Below are positions 33,558 through 42,680 of a DNA stretch of 64,000 nt, one piece after another. The stretch covers positions 795,007 through 859,006 of the forward strand of contig NC_007798.1 of NCBI RefSeq assembly GCF_000013165.1, read 5' to 3'. The stretch is from Neorickettsia sennetsu str. Miyayama (GTDB lineage: Bacteria; Pseudomonadota; Alphaproteobacteria; Rickettsiales; Anaplasmataceae). A program made the position numbers and the translations under genes. Each line of letters opens with the position of its first letter. The first letter of the stretch is position 1. The notes under the pieces were generated by a model. It was not told where the DNA came from. It was given only the letters and a program-made list of their open reading frames with translations, and ran no database searches.

Positions 33558-35042
33558 ATGATAAAAAAAATTACTGATTCTGCAAAATCTGGAAAACTAA
33601 AAATATTAGACTTTCTTACCTCCGGATTCAAAAGGACACTTCACAGCAGCGTGAAAATTGTTGATCAAAGTATTTCATTTTTTCAAAACAAGAAAACTAA
33701 CGAACTTAAAGCACTCACAAAAAACGCACGAATTACTGGAACAGTCGTTCTTATAGGTTTCTTTGGAATTTTTGGAATGTGGGCAGTCTTTGCCCCAATT
33801 GACGGTGCGAGTCTTGCAATGGGTGAAATTGTTATCAGCTCTGATAAGAAATCCGTCCAACATCTTGAAGGTGGAATAATAGAGGAGATCTTCGTCCATG
33901 AAGGAGATCATGTTACTGAAGGACAGGTACTCATGACTCTCAAAAACGTCGGTAATAAGGCACAGCTTTCAATACTCGAGGAGAATCAAATCTCGCTTCT
34001 AGCAACCGAACAGAGGCTCCTCGCACATATAGGCAGAAAAGCAAATATGGAGCTCCCTAATATAGAAAAATTAGAGTATGTGACTGAAGAAAAGAAAAGC
34101 GATACTATCAAAAATCAGGTGCTACTATTTGAATCCAATAAAGAATCTTTTGCTAATAAGGTCAGAATCATAGACAAGAAAATCGGCCAGATACAGAATG
34201 AGGTCCTCGCATTGAAGGCACAGTTGGAATCAGCCGAAAAAAATATCCAGCTTCTCGAAGAGGAACTTGAAGCAAAGAGGTCTCTATATGATGAACACGT
34301 CATAGACAAAACCAAGATCGTATCTCTAGAAAGGGAAAGAATCTCTTGGAATGGCAAAATTGCCGAATATAAAGCTCTGATAGCTAGAGGGGAACAACAC
34401 GTTACAGAAGCTGAACTGGAGAAAATTCAGGTGGAGAATAGTTTCAATAGTGAGCTTGCAGCACAACTCAAAGAGGTTTCGCATGCCATTCATGAAAATA
34501 TGCAGAAACTCACCGCAGCGTATGACTTAATGTTAAGGACAATCATAAGAGCTCCACAATCAGGTATTGTGACCGGTTTGCGCTCGCTAAGCATCGGTGG
34601 CGTGATACCTCCAGCTATATCGTTAATGGAAATCGTCCCTGAAAACGAAGATATGTTCATAGAAGCAAAGGTTGCACCAAATAATATTGAGGCGATAGTA
34701 TCTGCGAGACTCGTTAAGAAAAATCTTAGCGAAGTTGAAGGTTACATAGGGGTAAGGACAAGAGTCAAGATAACAGCATTTAATTCAAAGAAAGTAGGAA
34801 TATTAAAAGGTGTAATGACGTACATTTCTGCAAACACGATTTTAGACCCACGAACAGGAATGCATTATTATCTAGCGCATATAAGGATCCCAAAATCAGA
34901 AATAGCTATGATAAATGCCAGAACCAAGCTCTATCCAGGAATGCCCGCCATTGTTTTCATTACAACTGAGTCTAGAAGTTTTCTTTCATACCTACTTGCA
35001 CCTATCATAGGAACCTTCGATACAGCCTTCAGAGAACGTTGA
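33558..35042 (+). CDS. HlyD-family membrane fusion protein of a type I secretion system
   Basis: From the ATG at 33558 it has 494 residues. The order is a cytosolic N-terminus, one transmembrane helix (TVVLIGFFGIFGMWAVFAPI), a biotinyl-lipoyl-like lobe (KKSVQHLEGGIIEEIFVHEG), a long coiled coil (about residues 180-320, many Leu/Glu heptads), and a beta-barrel adaptor domain (IIRAPQSGIVTGLRSLSIGG, a hallmark of PrtE/AprE-type proteins). It links an ABC exporter to a TolC-type pore; neither gene is in this window. Its substrates may include signal-less repeat proteins. An upstream ATG at 33510 would add 16 unlikely residues. Confidence 0.92.
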   Translation: MIKKITDSAKSGKLKILDFLTSGFKRTLHSSVKIVDQSISFFQNKKTNELKALTKNARITGTVVLIGFFGIFGMWAVFAPIDGASLAMGEIVISSDKKSVQHLEGGIIEEIFVHEGDHVTEGQVLMTLKNVGNKAQLSILEENQISLLATEQRLLAHIGRKANMELPNIEKLEYVTEEKKSDTIKNQVLLFESNKESFANKVRIIDKKIGQIQNEVLALKAQLESAEKNIQLLEEELEAKRSLYDEHVIDKTKIVSLERERISWNGKIAEYKALIARGEQHVTEAELEKIQVENSFNSELAAQLKEVSHAIHENMQKLTAAYDLMLRTIIRAPQSGIVTGLRSLSIGGVIPPAISLMEIVPENEDMFIEAKVAPNNIEAIVSARLVKKNLSEVEGYIGVRTRVKITAFNSKKVGILKGVMTYISANTILDPRTGMHYYLAHIRIPKSEIAMINARTKLYPGMPAIVFITTESRSFLSYLLAPIIGTFDTAFRER

Positions 35043-35179
35043 AAAACAGAAAGTTTTGTTTGGTAAGAGTTTCTACTTAAAAGATTTCCCGAAAAACTCC
35101 ATTATTAAGGGACCCTGTTCGAAAATTTGCATGCGACAGCCAGGTACATGTGATATCATTCATTCTTACCTGATTAGGT

Positions 35180-36319
35180 TTGATACCTTTGAATTATAAA
35201 CTTACTGGTATAAAGGAAATCTTATCTGGAAACCACCTTATAAGCAATTTGCAAGATCTTATACAACTTCGTGAGGCCTTAGTTGTCTGTGATCAAAACA
35301 CATTTCGTTTCCTTCCAGCATGGATAAAAGGTGAAAAAAACTTCAAATTAATAGTTCTACCAAAAAATGTGAGGCCTTATGAGGCACTGGTGAGAAAACT
35401 GGCCATACATGTAAGAAATTGTGAGTTAATAGTCGCATTGGGCTCAGGAACAATAACCGACATATGTAAATATCTTGCAAACTTAACTACGAAAGAACTT
35501 GTACTTTTTCCTTCAGCACCTTCTGTTAATGCATATACATCACCAACGGCTTCAATTATATCTCTGGAAAAAACACGAAAGGTTTCTGTTAAGGCAAAAA
35601 TGCCCACGTGTATATACTTGGATTATACGATTCTAAAAAGTGTCCCACCAAGAATGATCCTAAGCGGTCTCTATGATTTGCTATGTTCAAGGACTGCTAA
35701 GGTGGACTACTTTATTGCATCAATAACCTTAAAGCACTCTTATATCGGCAAAATCTTTGAAGAATTGCTCCCATACGAGGAAATCCTATTAAAACACAGT
35801 AAACTTCTAATAAGAGGTGACACCACCCTAGTAAGCATACTAATGCATGCTTTAAATCTTTCTGGCCTTGGAATGTGGCTCAATGGTGATAGCAGAAGCG
35901 CGAGCCAAGGAGAACACATGCTAGCTCACCTTTTGGAAAAAGCCTCCGGAAAATATTTTTTACATGGAGAAATGGTGGCTGCAGGTATGCTAGCAACCTC
36001 GCTATTACAGGAGAGATTTTTTAAAAAAGAACAAAAAATCGAGTTTAATACACAGGTGCTCAATAAATACGTAATGTTAAAGGGATTATACCCATCAAAA
36101 ATCGACAGCTTTGCAGAATCTTTTCAAAAATTACGCATGTTATCACCGGTATTGAGCTCAATGGTCAGTGAACACACACAACTGAGAAGGCACATTGGGA
36201 GTACTGCTATAACCTTGCCAAAAGTACATAATCTACTCCGTGAAGCAGTATTTTTAAAGCGTAATTTTACCTGCCTTGATATAGCATACTTAGCTGGCTA
36301 CCATACAATCACTTTGTAA
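35180..36319 (+). CDS. sn-glycerol-1-phosphate dehydrogenase-like protein (AraM/EgsA family)
   Basis: A 379-residue iron/zinc-type alcohol-dehydrogenase-fold protein from a TTG start. It has the NAD-binding GSGTITDICKYLANL, then FPSAPSVNAYTSPTASI, and a metal-binding Asp in GLYDLLCSRTAKVDY. The other ligands are His in SASQGEHMLAHLLE and in FLHGEMVAAGM. This pattern matches AraM-like glycerol-1-phosphate dehydrogenases more than glycerol dehydrogenase or 3-dehydroquinate synthase. Metal ligands are present, so activity is plausible. The reaction would be DHAP to G1P, but the substrate in alphaproteobacterial members is not established. sdhE follows 4 nt later. Confidence 0.75.
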   Translation: MIPLNYKLTGIKEILSGNHLISNLQDLIQLREALVVCDQNTFRFLPAWIKGEKNFKLIVLPKNVRPYEALVRKLAIHVRNCELIVALGSGTITDICKYLANLTTKELVLFPSAPSVNAYTSPTASIISLEKTRKVSVKAKMPTCIYLDYTILKSVPPRMILSGLYDLLCSRTAKVDYFIASITLKHSYIGKIFEELLPYEEILLKHSKLLIRGDTTLVSILMHALNLSGLGMWLNGDSRSASQGEHMLAHLLEKASGKYFLHGEMVAAGMLATSLLQERFFKKEQKIEFNTQVLNKYVMLKGLYPSKIDSFAESFQKLRMLSPVLSSMVSEHTQLRRHIGSTAITLPKVHNLLREAVFLKRNFTCLDIAYLAGYHTITL

Positions 36320-36323
36320 GAAA

Positions 36324-36572
36324 ATGAATATTGACCTAAGAAAAAAAAGAATCCTATACAGAAGCACACATCGCGGCTGCAAAGAAATAGACATTTTACT
36401 TGGAAGTTTTATAACAAAAAATCTAAGCAAATTAACAGAGCAAGAAGTAGAACAAGTTGAATGTATCTTAGAATTGTCGGACTCTTTTATTTTTGACTGC
36501 TACCAGGGCAAGGTAGAACCGCCTGAAGAATTCCCTATATTGAAGCGGATGGTACAGGAGGAAAATAGGTAA
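36324..36572 (+). CDS. sdhE: succinate dehydrogenase assembly factor SdhE (FAD assembly)
   Basis: An 82-residue protein with RKKRILYRSTHRGCKEIDIL (family form: R.RL.yRs.rRG..E.D.lLg.F), then LTEQEVEQVECILELSDSFI and DCYQGKVEPPEEF. It attaches FAD to flavoprotein SdhA. In the RGxxE motif the middle residues read RGCKE, so the conserved Arg-Gly and Glu are present. It lies directly after the dehydrogenase-like gene. Confidence 0.88.
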   Translation: MNIDLRKKRILYRSTHRGCKEIDILLGSFITKNLSKLTEQEVEQVECILELSDSFIFDCYQGKVEPPEEFPILKRMVQEENR

Positions 36573-36649
36573 GAAAAACAAAAGCCCCAGACCAACGCAA
36601 TGCGCAGCATCACTCTATATGAATAAAACTACTAAGAACCCAGCACATT

Positions 36650-37267
36650 TCAAAGACAAAAGAACAGGAAGGGTGCCGAAAAAATGAATCCATCGACACG
36701 GTCCAGTATACCTCCGTGTCCTGGTAGCAGCGTTCCGCTATCCTTCACTGAGCACGTACGCTTTATAAACGATTCAAATAGATCACCTATAGTCGCCAAA
36801 ACAGCAATTGGAAGGGTCAAAAGAACAAAATTCATACTCAGTCCAAGAACTATTGCAAAAGTAGAACCGCAAACAAAGGTGGATAGGAGTCCTCCAAGGA
36901 AACCACTTACGGTCTTATTTGGACTGACACTCTTGCAAAGTTTAACACCACCTATGATGCGTCCGATAAAATAGGCACCCACGTCATTACTTACAACACA
37001 AACTATCAACCAAATAAGAATCTCTACATCTTCAATATGTATACCTATAAGTGCTGCGTTGGGTAAAATTGCCACAAACAAACCAAGGCATCTTAACACA
37101 ACCCCCTTATTCGCTGTCATATCCTGCCATTCCTGATACGAAAGCACTGCTAAAAGTAATACACTTGAGTATACAGCATAGCCACCACTGCAGATTGCCA
37201 AGGCACACAAAAAAAGCAGTACTGCCGCAGAGATAACCCTGGCCTTCAAATCGCAATAATGTTTCAT
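36650..37267 (-). CDS. cdsA: phosphatidate cytidylyltransferase
   Basis: Integral-membrane enzyme making CDP-diacylglycerol from phosphatidate and CTP. About 205 residues and several hydrophobic helices are visible. The CDS signature is complete: SFIKRTCSVKDSG, LLPGHGGILDRVDG. An upstream ATG at 37300 would add 11 residues; the ATG at 37267 (MKHYCDLKARVISAAVL) is preferred because family members begin with a basic residue cluster before the first helix. It is the last gene of the rpsB-tsf-pyrH-frr-uppS block, separated by 196 nt. Confidence 0.95.
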   Translation of the reverse strand: MKHYCDLKARVISAAVLLFLCALAICSGGYAVYSSVLLLAVLSYQEWQDMTANKGVVLRCLGLFVAILPNAALIGIHIEDVEILIWLIVCVVSNDVGAYFIGRIIGGVKLCKSVSPNKTVSGFLGGLLSTFVCGSTFAIVLGLSMNFVLLTLPIAVLATIGDLFESFIKRTCSVKDSGTLLPGHGGILDRVDGFIFSAPFLFFCL

Positions 37268-37463
37268 AGAACTCCCATTAGATAGGCAAACCGCAGCCAA
37301 AGGTTAACATAAAAAATACCAGGAACACATACCTAACTTTGATACCCCGGTTTAGGTATAAGGACGGAACGCTTAGGCAAGAACAACACCCAAAAAGGAT
37401 AGAAAAAATGTGCCGAGTAGTAGAGGTACCAATCTCAGATCATGAGAAATAAAACGTAAGAAT

Positions 37464-38156
37464 TTATTTCCCATATCTGCGACACCTAGCCTTATAAGCT
37501 TCCATCGCTATCTCTAAATCTTTTTCTGTAAAATCTGGCCAAAGCGTATCGCAAAAATACAATTCAGAGTACGAACTCTGCCACAAGAGAAAGTTGCTAA
37601 GTCGTTTTTCACCAGCTGTCCTTATAATCAAATCTGGATCAGGAATGCCATCTGTGTATAAATAGCTTGCAAATTTCTGTACATCCACTTCCTCAGCCCT
37701 TAGACCATCACTTATCATTCTTGAAACCGCATTTATGATCTCAGATCTGCCACCATAATTTAGGGCAAAACACAAATACATACCACTATTTTTTGCCGTT
37801 CCCGACTCTAGGTTTTTTATCACTTGCTTTGCGCTTTCACCTAAACCTACCTGTTCCCCTATGACTTTTACTTTTATATTAGCATCGCATAGTTCGTCCA
37901 ACGCAGTAACACTAGCTTTTTCAAAAATGCTAAAGACAAGGTGCACATCGTCTGGATTTCTTTTCCAATTTTCAGTCGAAAAAAGGAAAAGCGTAAGGTA
38001 ACGAATCCCAGCATTACAAGATGCCCTCACAGCCGAGAATGCAGCCTCGACACCCATCTTGTATCCATCGGAGTTACACAGACCTCTCGCTCTGGCCCAT
38101 CTCGCGTTCCCGTCCATTATTATTGCAATATGAACAGGAAGCTCTTTTCCAATCAT
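37464..38156 (-). CDS. uppS: isoprenyl (undecaprenyl) diphosphate synthase
   Basis: A 230-residue cis-prenyltransferase. PVHIAIIMDGNARWARARGL has the catalytic Asp, followed by LTLFLFSTENWKRNPDDV and the C-terminal RTAGEKRLSNFLLWQSSYSE with FCDTLWPDF. It makes the lipid carrier for cell-envelope glycan synthesis. It overlaps frr by 4 nt. Its retention is notable because the DapA homologue here has lost catalytic residues, so a purpose outside classical peptidoglycan may apply. Confidence 0.95.
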   Translation of the reverse strand: MIGKELPVHIAIIMDGNARWARARGLCNSDGYKMGVEAAFSAVRASCNAGIRYLTLFLFSTENWKRNPDDVHLVFSIFEKASVTALDELCDANIKVKVIGEQVGLGESAKQVIKNLESGTAKNSGMYLCFALNYGGRSEIINAVSRMISDGLRAEEVDVQKFASYLYTDGIPDPDLIIRTAGEKRLSNFLLWQSSYSELYFCDTLWPDFTEKDLEIAMEAYKARCRRYGK

Positions 38157-38710
38157 ACCTTCAAGATGTCGGTTTCCTTTTTGCTCACAGCATCATCAAT
38201 TCTAGCATCTTCTTCAGAAATAATTTTATCTATCTTCTTGAGCAAAGCGTGCATATCATTTTCTGATATCTCCTTCGCCTTTTCCAAAACCTTTATCCTG
38301 GAAATAGCATCGCGTCTGATATTTCTAACAGCTACCTTAGCTCTGTCACCGTACTTTTTGAGAACTTTAACCAACTCCTTACGACGTTCTTCCGTAAGAT
38401 CAGGAACCGGCAAACGTAAGACTGATCCTTCAACTATCGGATTCATACCGAGATTAGAAGTCAAAATCGCATCTTTTACAGCACCGACTGTGGATTTGTC
38501 CCATACTTGAACGGACAGCATCTTATTATTGACTACCGACAGACTAGCAACTTGATTCAGGCGTAGCTTACCCATGTGAGTCGAGACAATTACGCCATCC
38601 AATATACTCACGCTAAGAGACCCTGACCTAATACCCTTCAAGTCAGAGAGAAACACCTCGTACGACGAACGGAGTTTATCATTTGTTTCCTTAATTACAT
38701 CTTCTAGCAT
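38153..38710 (-). CDS. frr: ribosome recycling factor
   Basis: A 185-residue protein that splits post-termination ribosomes with EF-G. Features are RSGSLSVSILDGVIVSTHMG (family form RTGRASxxLLDxIxVxYYG), LSVQVWDKSTVGAVKDAIL, LGMNPIVEGSVLRLPVPDLT and ERRKELVKVLKKYGDRAKVA. It lies 12 nt downstream of pyrH and overlaps uppS. Confidence 0.96.
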   Translation of the reverse strand: MLEDVIKETNDKLRSSYEVFLSDLKGIRSGSLSVSILDGVIVSTHMGKLRLNQVASLSVVNNKMLSVQVWDKSTVGAVKDAILTSNLGMNPIVEGSVLRLPVPDLTEERRKELVKVLKKYGDRAKVAVRNIRRDAISRIKVLEKAKEISENDMHALLKKIDKIISEEDARIDDAVSKKETDILKV

Positions 38711-38722
38711 ACCTAAAAAAAC

Positions 38723-39424
38723 TCATTCACCCTCTATGGTGCTATAGTTGCCCTGTTTATTGATCACCTCGTAAAACGCCATTTCACTGTCCAATGAAAA
38801 GATTACCACGGGCATACCATTATCCCGTGCTATTGAAACAGCAGAAGAATCCAACACCCTAAGCTTTTTAGAAAGCACATCTGTATAGGAGAGCTTAGTT
38901 ATTCTTTCTGCATTAATATTTGTTCTGGGATCATCAGAATATATCCCGTCTACAAGTGTACCCTTAAGCATCACATCGCATCCCATTTCAACAGAACGAA
39001 GCACTGCAGCTGTATCGGTCGTGAAAAATGGATTGCCCGTTCCCGCCGCAAATATTACGATCCGGTTTTTCTCCATGTGACTAATCGCTTTCTGACGCAC
39101 ATAAGGCTCACATATAGATCTCATAGGAATAGCAGACTGCACCCTCGAAACCACACCCAAATTGTTTATAGCACCTTGCAGAGCAAGGGCATTAATAACA
39201 GTTGCAAGCATCCCCATATAGTCGCCAGTAGCTCTGTCTATGTTTGGAATACCACTACTTCCCCTGTAAATATTCCCACCACCAATAACAAGGCATACTT
39301 GTATACCCATTTCATGAACTCTCTTTATGCCCCTAGCAAGCATACCGATGACCTCAGCATCGTGAACAGAGACCCCACGTGCAGCCAATCTTTCCCCTGA
39401 GATTTTCAGCAGAACTCTCCGCAT
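38723..39424 (-). CDS. pyrH: uridylate kinase
   Basis: A 233-residue amino-acid-kinase-fold enzyme phosphorylating UMP. RVLLKISGERLAARG begins it, then VIGGGNIYRG, ATGDYMGMLATVINALALQ, FAAGTGNPFFTTDTAAVLRS, the DGIYSDDPR uridine-phosphate motif, and VVIFSLDS near the end. It lies between tsf and frr in the standard order. Confidence 0.97.
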   Translation of the reverse strand: MRRVLLKISGERLAARGVSVHDAEVIGMLARGIKRVHEMGIQVCLVIGGGNIYRGSSGIPNIDRATGDYMGMLATVINALALQGAINNLGVVSRVQSAIPMRSICEPYVRQKAISHMEKNRIVIFAAGTGNPFFTTDTAAVLRSVEMGCDVMLKGTLVDGIYSDDPRTNINAERITKLSYTDVLSKKLRVLDSSAVSIARDNGMPVVIFSLDSEMAFYEVINKQGNYSTIEGE

Positions 39425-39430
39425 AGAGAC

Positions 39431-40303
39431 TCAACTAGCTTCTCCTAGAACAAACACCTCATACCAAACTACATCAATCTTAGCTGAAGATTCCATTTCC
39501 TTGTCAGAAATATATTGCTTTACGGACCTCTCAGGATCTGAAAATAGAGGCTGTTCTAGGAGGACAACTTTTTTATAGAATTTACTCAGTTTGCCAGCAA
39601 TAATTTTTTCAGCAACCGAAGCAGGCTTTCCCTCGACCTCCAGATTGTATTTGTGCTTTTCAGATTCAAGAAGGTTTGGTGGTATACGAGCGACATCGAT
39701 TGCGCATGGACACTCCGACATCACCTGAATAGCAATATCTTTTGCAACAGTGGAAAGAAAGGAAGGATCAGCTTCTGACACCACCGCAACTGCAACACCT
39801 ATCTTACCAAGATTTTCGGTGTACTTGTTGTGAACATAGACACCCAACAAACCACTCTGAGAAACCTCGTAAGTAACACACCTCGAAAGAACTATATTCT
39901 CCCTAAAAACTGCGACTTGCTCCACTATTGCGTCGCGGACCTTTTGACCTCCTGGCAACGGAGTACTAAGACACTCTTCAACTGACTTGACTTTGGCAGC
40001 ACACGCAGCTTCAAGCACCGACTGTGCGAACTGCTGAAATTTTTCATTACGTGCAACAAAGTCCGTCTCGCAATTCAGCTCAAGTATAACACCAAATTTT
40101 CCAGAAGAGAGAGCCCCAACGACACCATCTCGAGCACCCCTATTGGCCTTCTTCACAGAAACCGCATGCCCTAACTCCTTTAGTATTTCCCTTGCTCTAG
40201 TCAGATCACCATGCGCCTCGCTCAGAGCCTGCTTGCAATGGACCAAACCAGCAGAAGTCTCCTTTGACAAACTTTTTAGATCTTCCAAGTTTATCTTACT
40301 CAT
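39431..40303 (-). CDS. tsf: elongation factor Ts
   Basis: A 290-residue nucleotide-exchange factor for EF-Tu. LKSLSKETSAGLVHCKQALS is the UBA-like N-terminus, GVVGALSSGKFGVILELNCE, TDFVARNEKFQQFAQ is the TDFVAR signature, and the core follows with VASVAEKIIAGKLSKFYK. It lies 22 nt downstream of rpsB and 6 nt upstream of pyrH. Confidence 0.97.
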   Translation of the reverse strand: MSKINLEDLKSLSKETSAGLVHCKQALSEAHGDLTRAREILKELGHAVSVKKANRGARDGVVGALSSGKFGVILELNCETDFVARNEKFQQFAQSVLEAACAAKVKSVEECLSTPLPGGQKVRDAIVEQVAVFRENIVLSRCVTYEVSQSGLLGVYVHNKYTENLGKIGVAVAVVSEADPSFLSTVAKDIAIQVMSECPCAIDVARIPPNLLESEKHKYNLEVEGKPASVAEKIIAGKLSKFYKKVVLLEQPLFSDPERSVKQYISDKEMESSAKIDVVWYEVFVLGEAS

Positions 40304-40325
40304 TGAAATTACACTGCCTTATACA

Positions 40326-41222
40326 TCAACCTTTGTTCTCAGGAAGCTTAGCTGCATCCACATTATCTTGTTTTTCCGATTTCGGAGAAACTTTTCGTTT
40401 CTGCAAAGCGGCTTTGTCCGTTCCCGCACGAATAGAAGCCCCTTTTTTCTGCCCATCTGAGTGAGAAACCTTAGCAGCTTTTTCATCTGCCTTATCATCT
40501 AACTCTTTACTTTGTTTCCTTTGAAGCTCACTTTCTATACCAACTAGGACCGCATCAGCAACCAAACTGCAATAGTATTCTATACACCTTAAAGAATCAT
40601 CATTTCCAGGGATCGCGTAAGTTATCTTACTTGGATCACAGTTGGTATCAACGACTGCAACCACAGGAATACCAAGTTTCCACGCTTCCTCGACTGCTAT
40701 GTGCTCCTTCTTCGGATCGATTACAAAAATAATATTCGGTAGACCACCCATTTTTCTCACGCCACCGAGATACTTCTCTATTCTCTCTCTCTTCCTGTTA
40801 ATGCTAAGCCGTTCCTTTTTACTCAACACATCGCCTTCTTGTTCAAGCAGTTTCTCATAGTGAACAAGCTTTTTCACAGATTTCGAAACGGTATTCCAGT
40901 TAGTGAACATCCCACTAGGCCATCTAAGATTAACATAATATTGACCACACCTCGTTGCTTCTTCTTTGATGATGTCACAGGCCTGCATTTTCGTTCCAAC
41001 GAACAACACCCTACCTGAATTTGCAGCGACATCGCTTATTGCATTCAGGGCCGTTCTGAGCATCGGGACAGTCTTTTGCAAATCCACTATATGGGTCTTG
41101 GCATTGCTCGTACCGTATATGTAGGAAACCATCTTTGGATTCCAAAAGCGCGTCTTATGGCCCAAGTGTGCACCAACCTCAAAAAGGTTCTTTACCGTTA
41201 CCCTATCAAATATGGACTGCAT
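40326..41222 (-). CDS. rpsB: 30S ribosomal protein S2
   Basis: A 298-residue S2. VKNLFEVGAHLGHKTRFWNP, IVDLQKTVPMLRTALNAISD, VLFVGTKMQACDIIKEEATR, WPSGMFTNWNTVSKSVK, and LPNIIFVIDPKKEHIAVEEA are all present. The C-terminus from about 240 is a lysine/alanine-rich charged extension beyond the usual ~240-residue S2. It is the first gene of the block, divergent from ubiE. Confidence 0.97.
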   Translation of the reverse strand: MQSIFDRVTVKNLFEVGAHLGHKTRFWNPKMVSYIYGTSNAKTHIVDLQKTVPMLRTALNAISDVAANSGRVLFVGTKMQACDIIKEEATRCGQYYVNLRWPSGMFTNWNTVSKSVKKLVHYEKLLEQEGDVLSKKERLSINRKRERIEKYLGGVRKMGGLPNIIFVIDPKKEHIAVEEAWKLGIPVVAVVDTNCDPSKITYAIPGNDDSLRCIEYYCSLVADAVLVGIESELQRKQSKELDDKADEKAAKVSHSDGQKKGASIRAGTDKAALQKRKVSPKSEKQDNVDAAKLPENKG

Positions 41223-41405
41223 TATATTCCGGTTTTCAAATGTCCAACTAGTTTATCCTCGGGATTAAGGTTAGTATAGAAAAGCTCCCTTATCAAGAGA
41301 AGAAACCCACCAACAGTGGAAAGATAAGAAACATAAGAAGGCGCCTTGGAAATACCTTTAGGAGTGCTTGGGTTTTCACGCTCCCAGGTTTTGATTTAAA
41401 TAGAA

Positions 41406-42098
41406 ATGGAAAAGGACTTTGTAAATGAAATATTCTCCTCAGTGTCACAGAAATATGATCTGATGAATGACATAATGAGTGGGGGCATACACAGACTCTG
41501 GAAACGCAACTTAGTGAAGTCGATTGGCTTACTTCCGAATCAACGTGTACTTGATATGGCTGCGGGAACAGGAGATATCACGCTACGTCTTTTAAAGACA
41601 CACATTCCAGTAGAAATAATCCTATGTGATAAAAATCATGAGATGTTGGAAATAGCAAAGGACCGCCTACTTGATGAAGGTTATGTGAACTTAAAGGTAG
41701 TCTCAGCTGATGCAGCACAGTTACCATTCGAAGATTGCAGCTTCGATCATTACGTCGTTGCATTTGGTGTGCGCAATTTTTCCAATATTGAGAGATCTCT
41801 AACAGAAGCTTACAGAGTCTTGAAACCAGGCGGAAGGTTCTCCTGTTTAGAGTTCAGCAAGGTAAAAAACAAGTGTATGAATTCGCTGTATAATCTTTAT
41901 TCACACACCTTCATTCCATGGGTGGGAGAGAAGATAACTAAGAATAGGCAAGCTTATACATACCTAATCGAAAGTATACAAGACTTTCCTGACGCGGAGA
42001 CCTTTTGTGAAATTATTCGTAGTGCGGGATTCGGAAGAACTAAATACAGAAGGGAAACGTTTGGGGTAGCAGCGATTCACACAGCGACAAAACTATGA
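41406..42098 (+). CDS. ubiE: ubiquinone/menaquinone C-methyltransferase
   Basis: A 230-residue SAM-dependent methyltransferase of ubiquinone synthesis. The start VNEIFSSVSQKYDLMNDIMS is followed by GIHRLWKRNLV. The SAM motif VLDMAAGTGDITLRLL and QLPFEDCSFDHYVVAFGVRN come next, then LKPGGRFSCLEFSKV. The length and all family blocks are standard. It is a single gene, with a 458-nt gap after it. Confidence 0.95.
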   Translation: MEKDFVNEIFSSVSQKYDLMNDIMSGGIHRLWKRNLVKSIGLLPNQRVLDMAAGTGDITLRLLKTHIPVEIILCDKNHEMLEIAKDRLLDEGYVNLKVVSADAAQLPFEDCSFDHYVVAFGVRNFSNIERSLTEAYRVLKPGGRFSCLEFSKVKNKCMNSLYNLYSHTFIPWVGEKITKNRQAYTYLIESIQDFPDAETFCEIIRSAGFGRTKYRRETFGVAAIHTATKL

Positions 42099-42680
42099 TG
42101 TTTAAGTTAAAGTTTCCTGAATATAATTGCGAGGTAGCTTCAGTACAAACAAGCAAGAGGAGCTCGATAAAATTATCGCACAATGCAGGTGCTTATCTTG
42201 TTTATCAATATTAAAAACACTTGTGACTCATAGGTGTAGAACAGACGCGCCCGCTTTGTATTGTTATTTTCTCTCTTTGAATCTTTTTATGTATCATCGC
42301 AGGGAGCGGTATCGGCGCTAATTCACACAGGAGGTGTTCTCAATTCGTTTACATGTTCAAGTGTTGTCTTGGCTGTGTTAGGAGCCTCTTATAACAAGGC
42401 GAATTTCCTTTTTAGCTTTTGATTGCGTGTTTTACCTTATGAGAAAACAGTTTCTCCCTTGTACGCGGAAAAACGCATATTTTTTAGCGACCTTAGAAGA
42501 GCTCACATCCGTTCACTAAAACTCTACCAACTTCTGCAAAACGAATAATAGGTCGCGATGTTTTTGGAGTACAGTCTGGCACCACTCATAAGTGCTCTAA
42601 AAACCCCATTAGCTCGCCAAAATTTTGACAACCTCCACAAAAAGATAGATAATTCCCGATGTTTTCAAAAGCGCGTCCTT
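42099..42680. other. 582-nt region between ubiE and the start of pdhC
   Basis: A strong purine block AGGAGGTG at about 42330-42338 precedes only a 13-codon frame (MFKCCLGC...), which I cannot call a gene. The ORF preceding the pdhC start (42558-42680) is in frame but does not resemble the family. The region could contain the pdhC leader, but no promoter pair is clear. Confidence 0.4.

Noticed and set aside
42127..42321. 64-codon plus-strand frame after ubiE
   Set aside because: No motif, no good ribosome binding site; likely a random frame in the non-coding gap.
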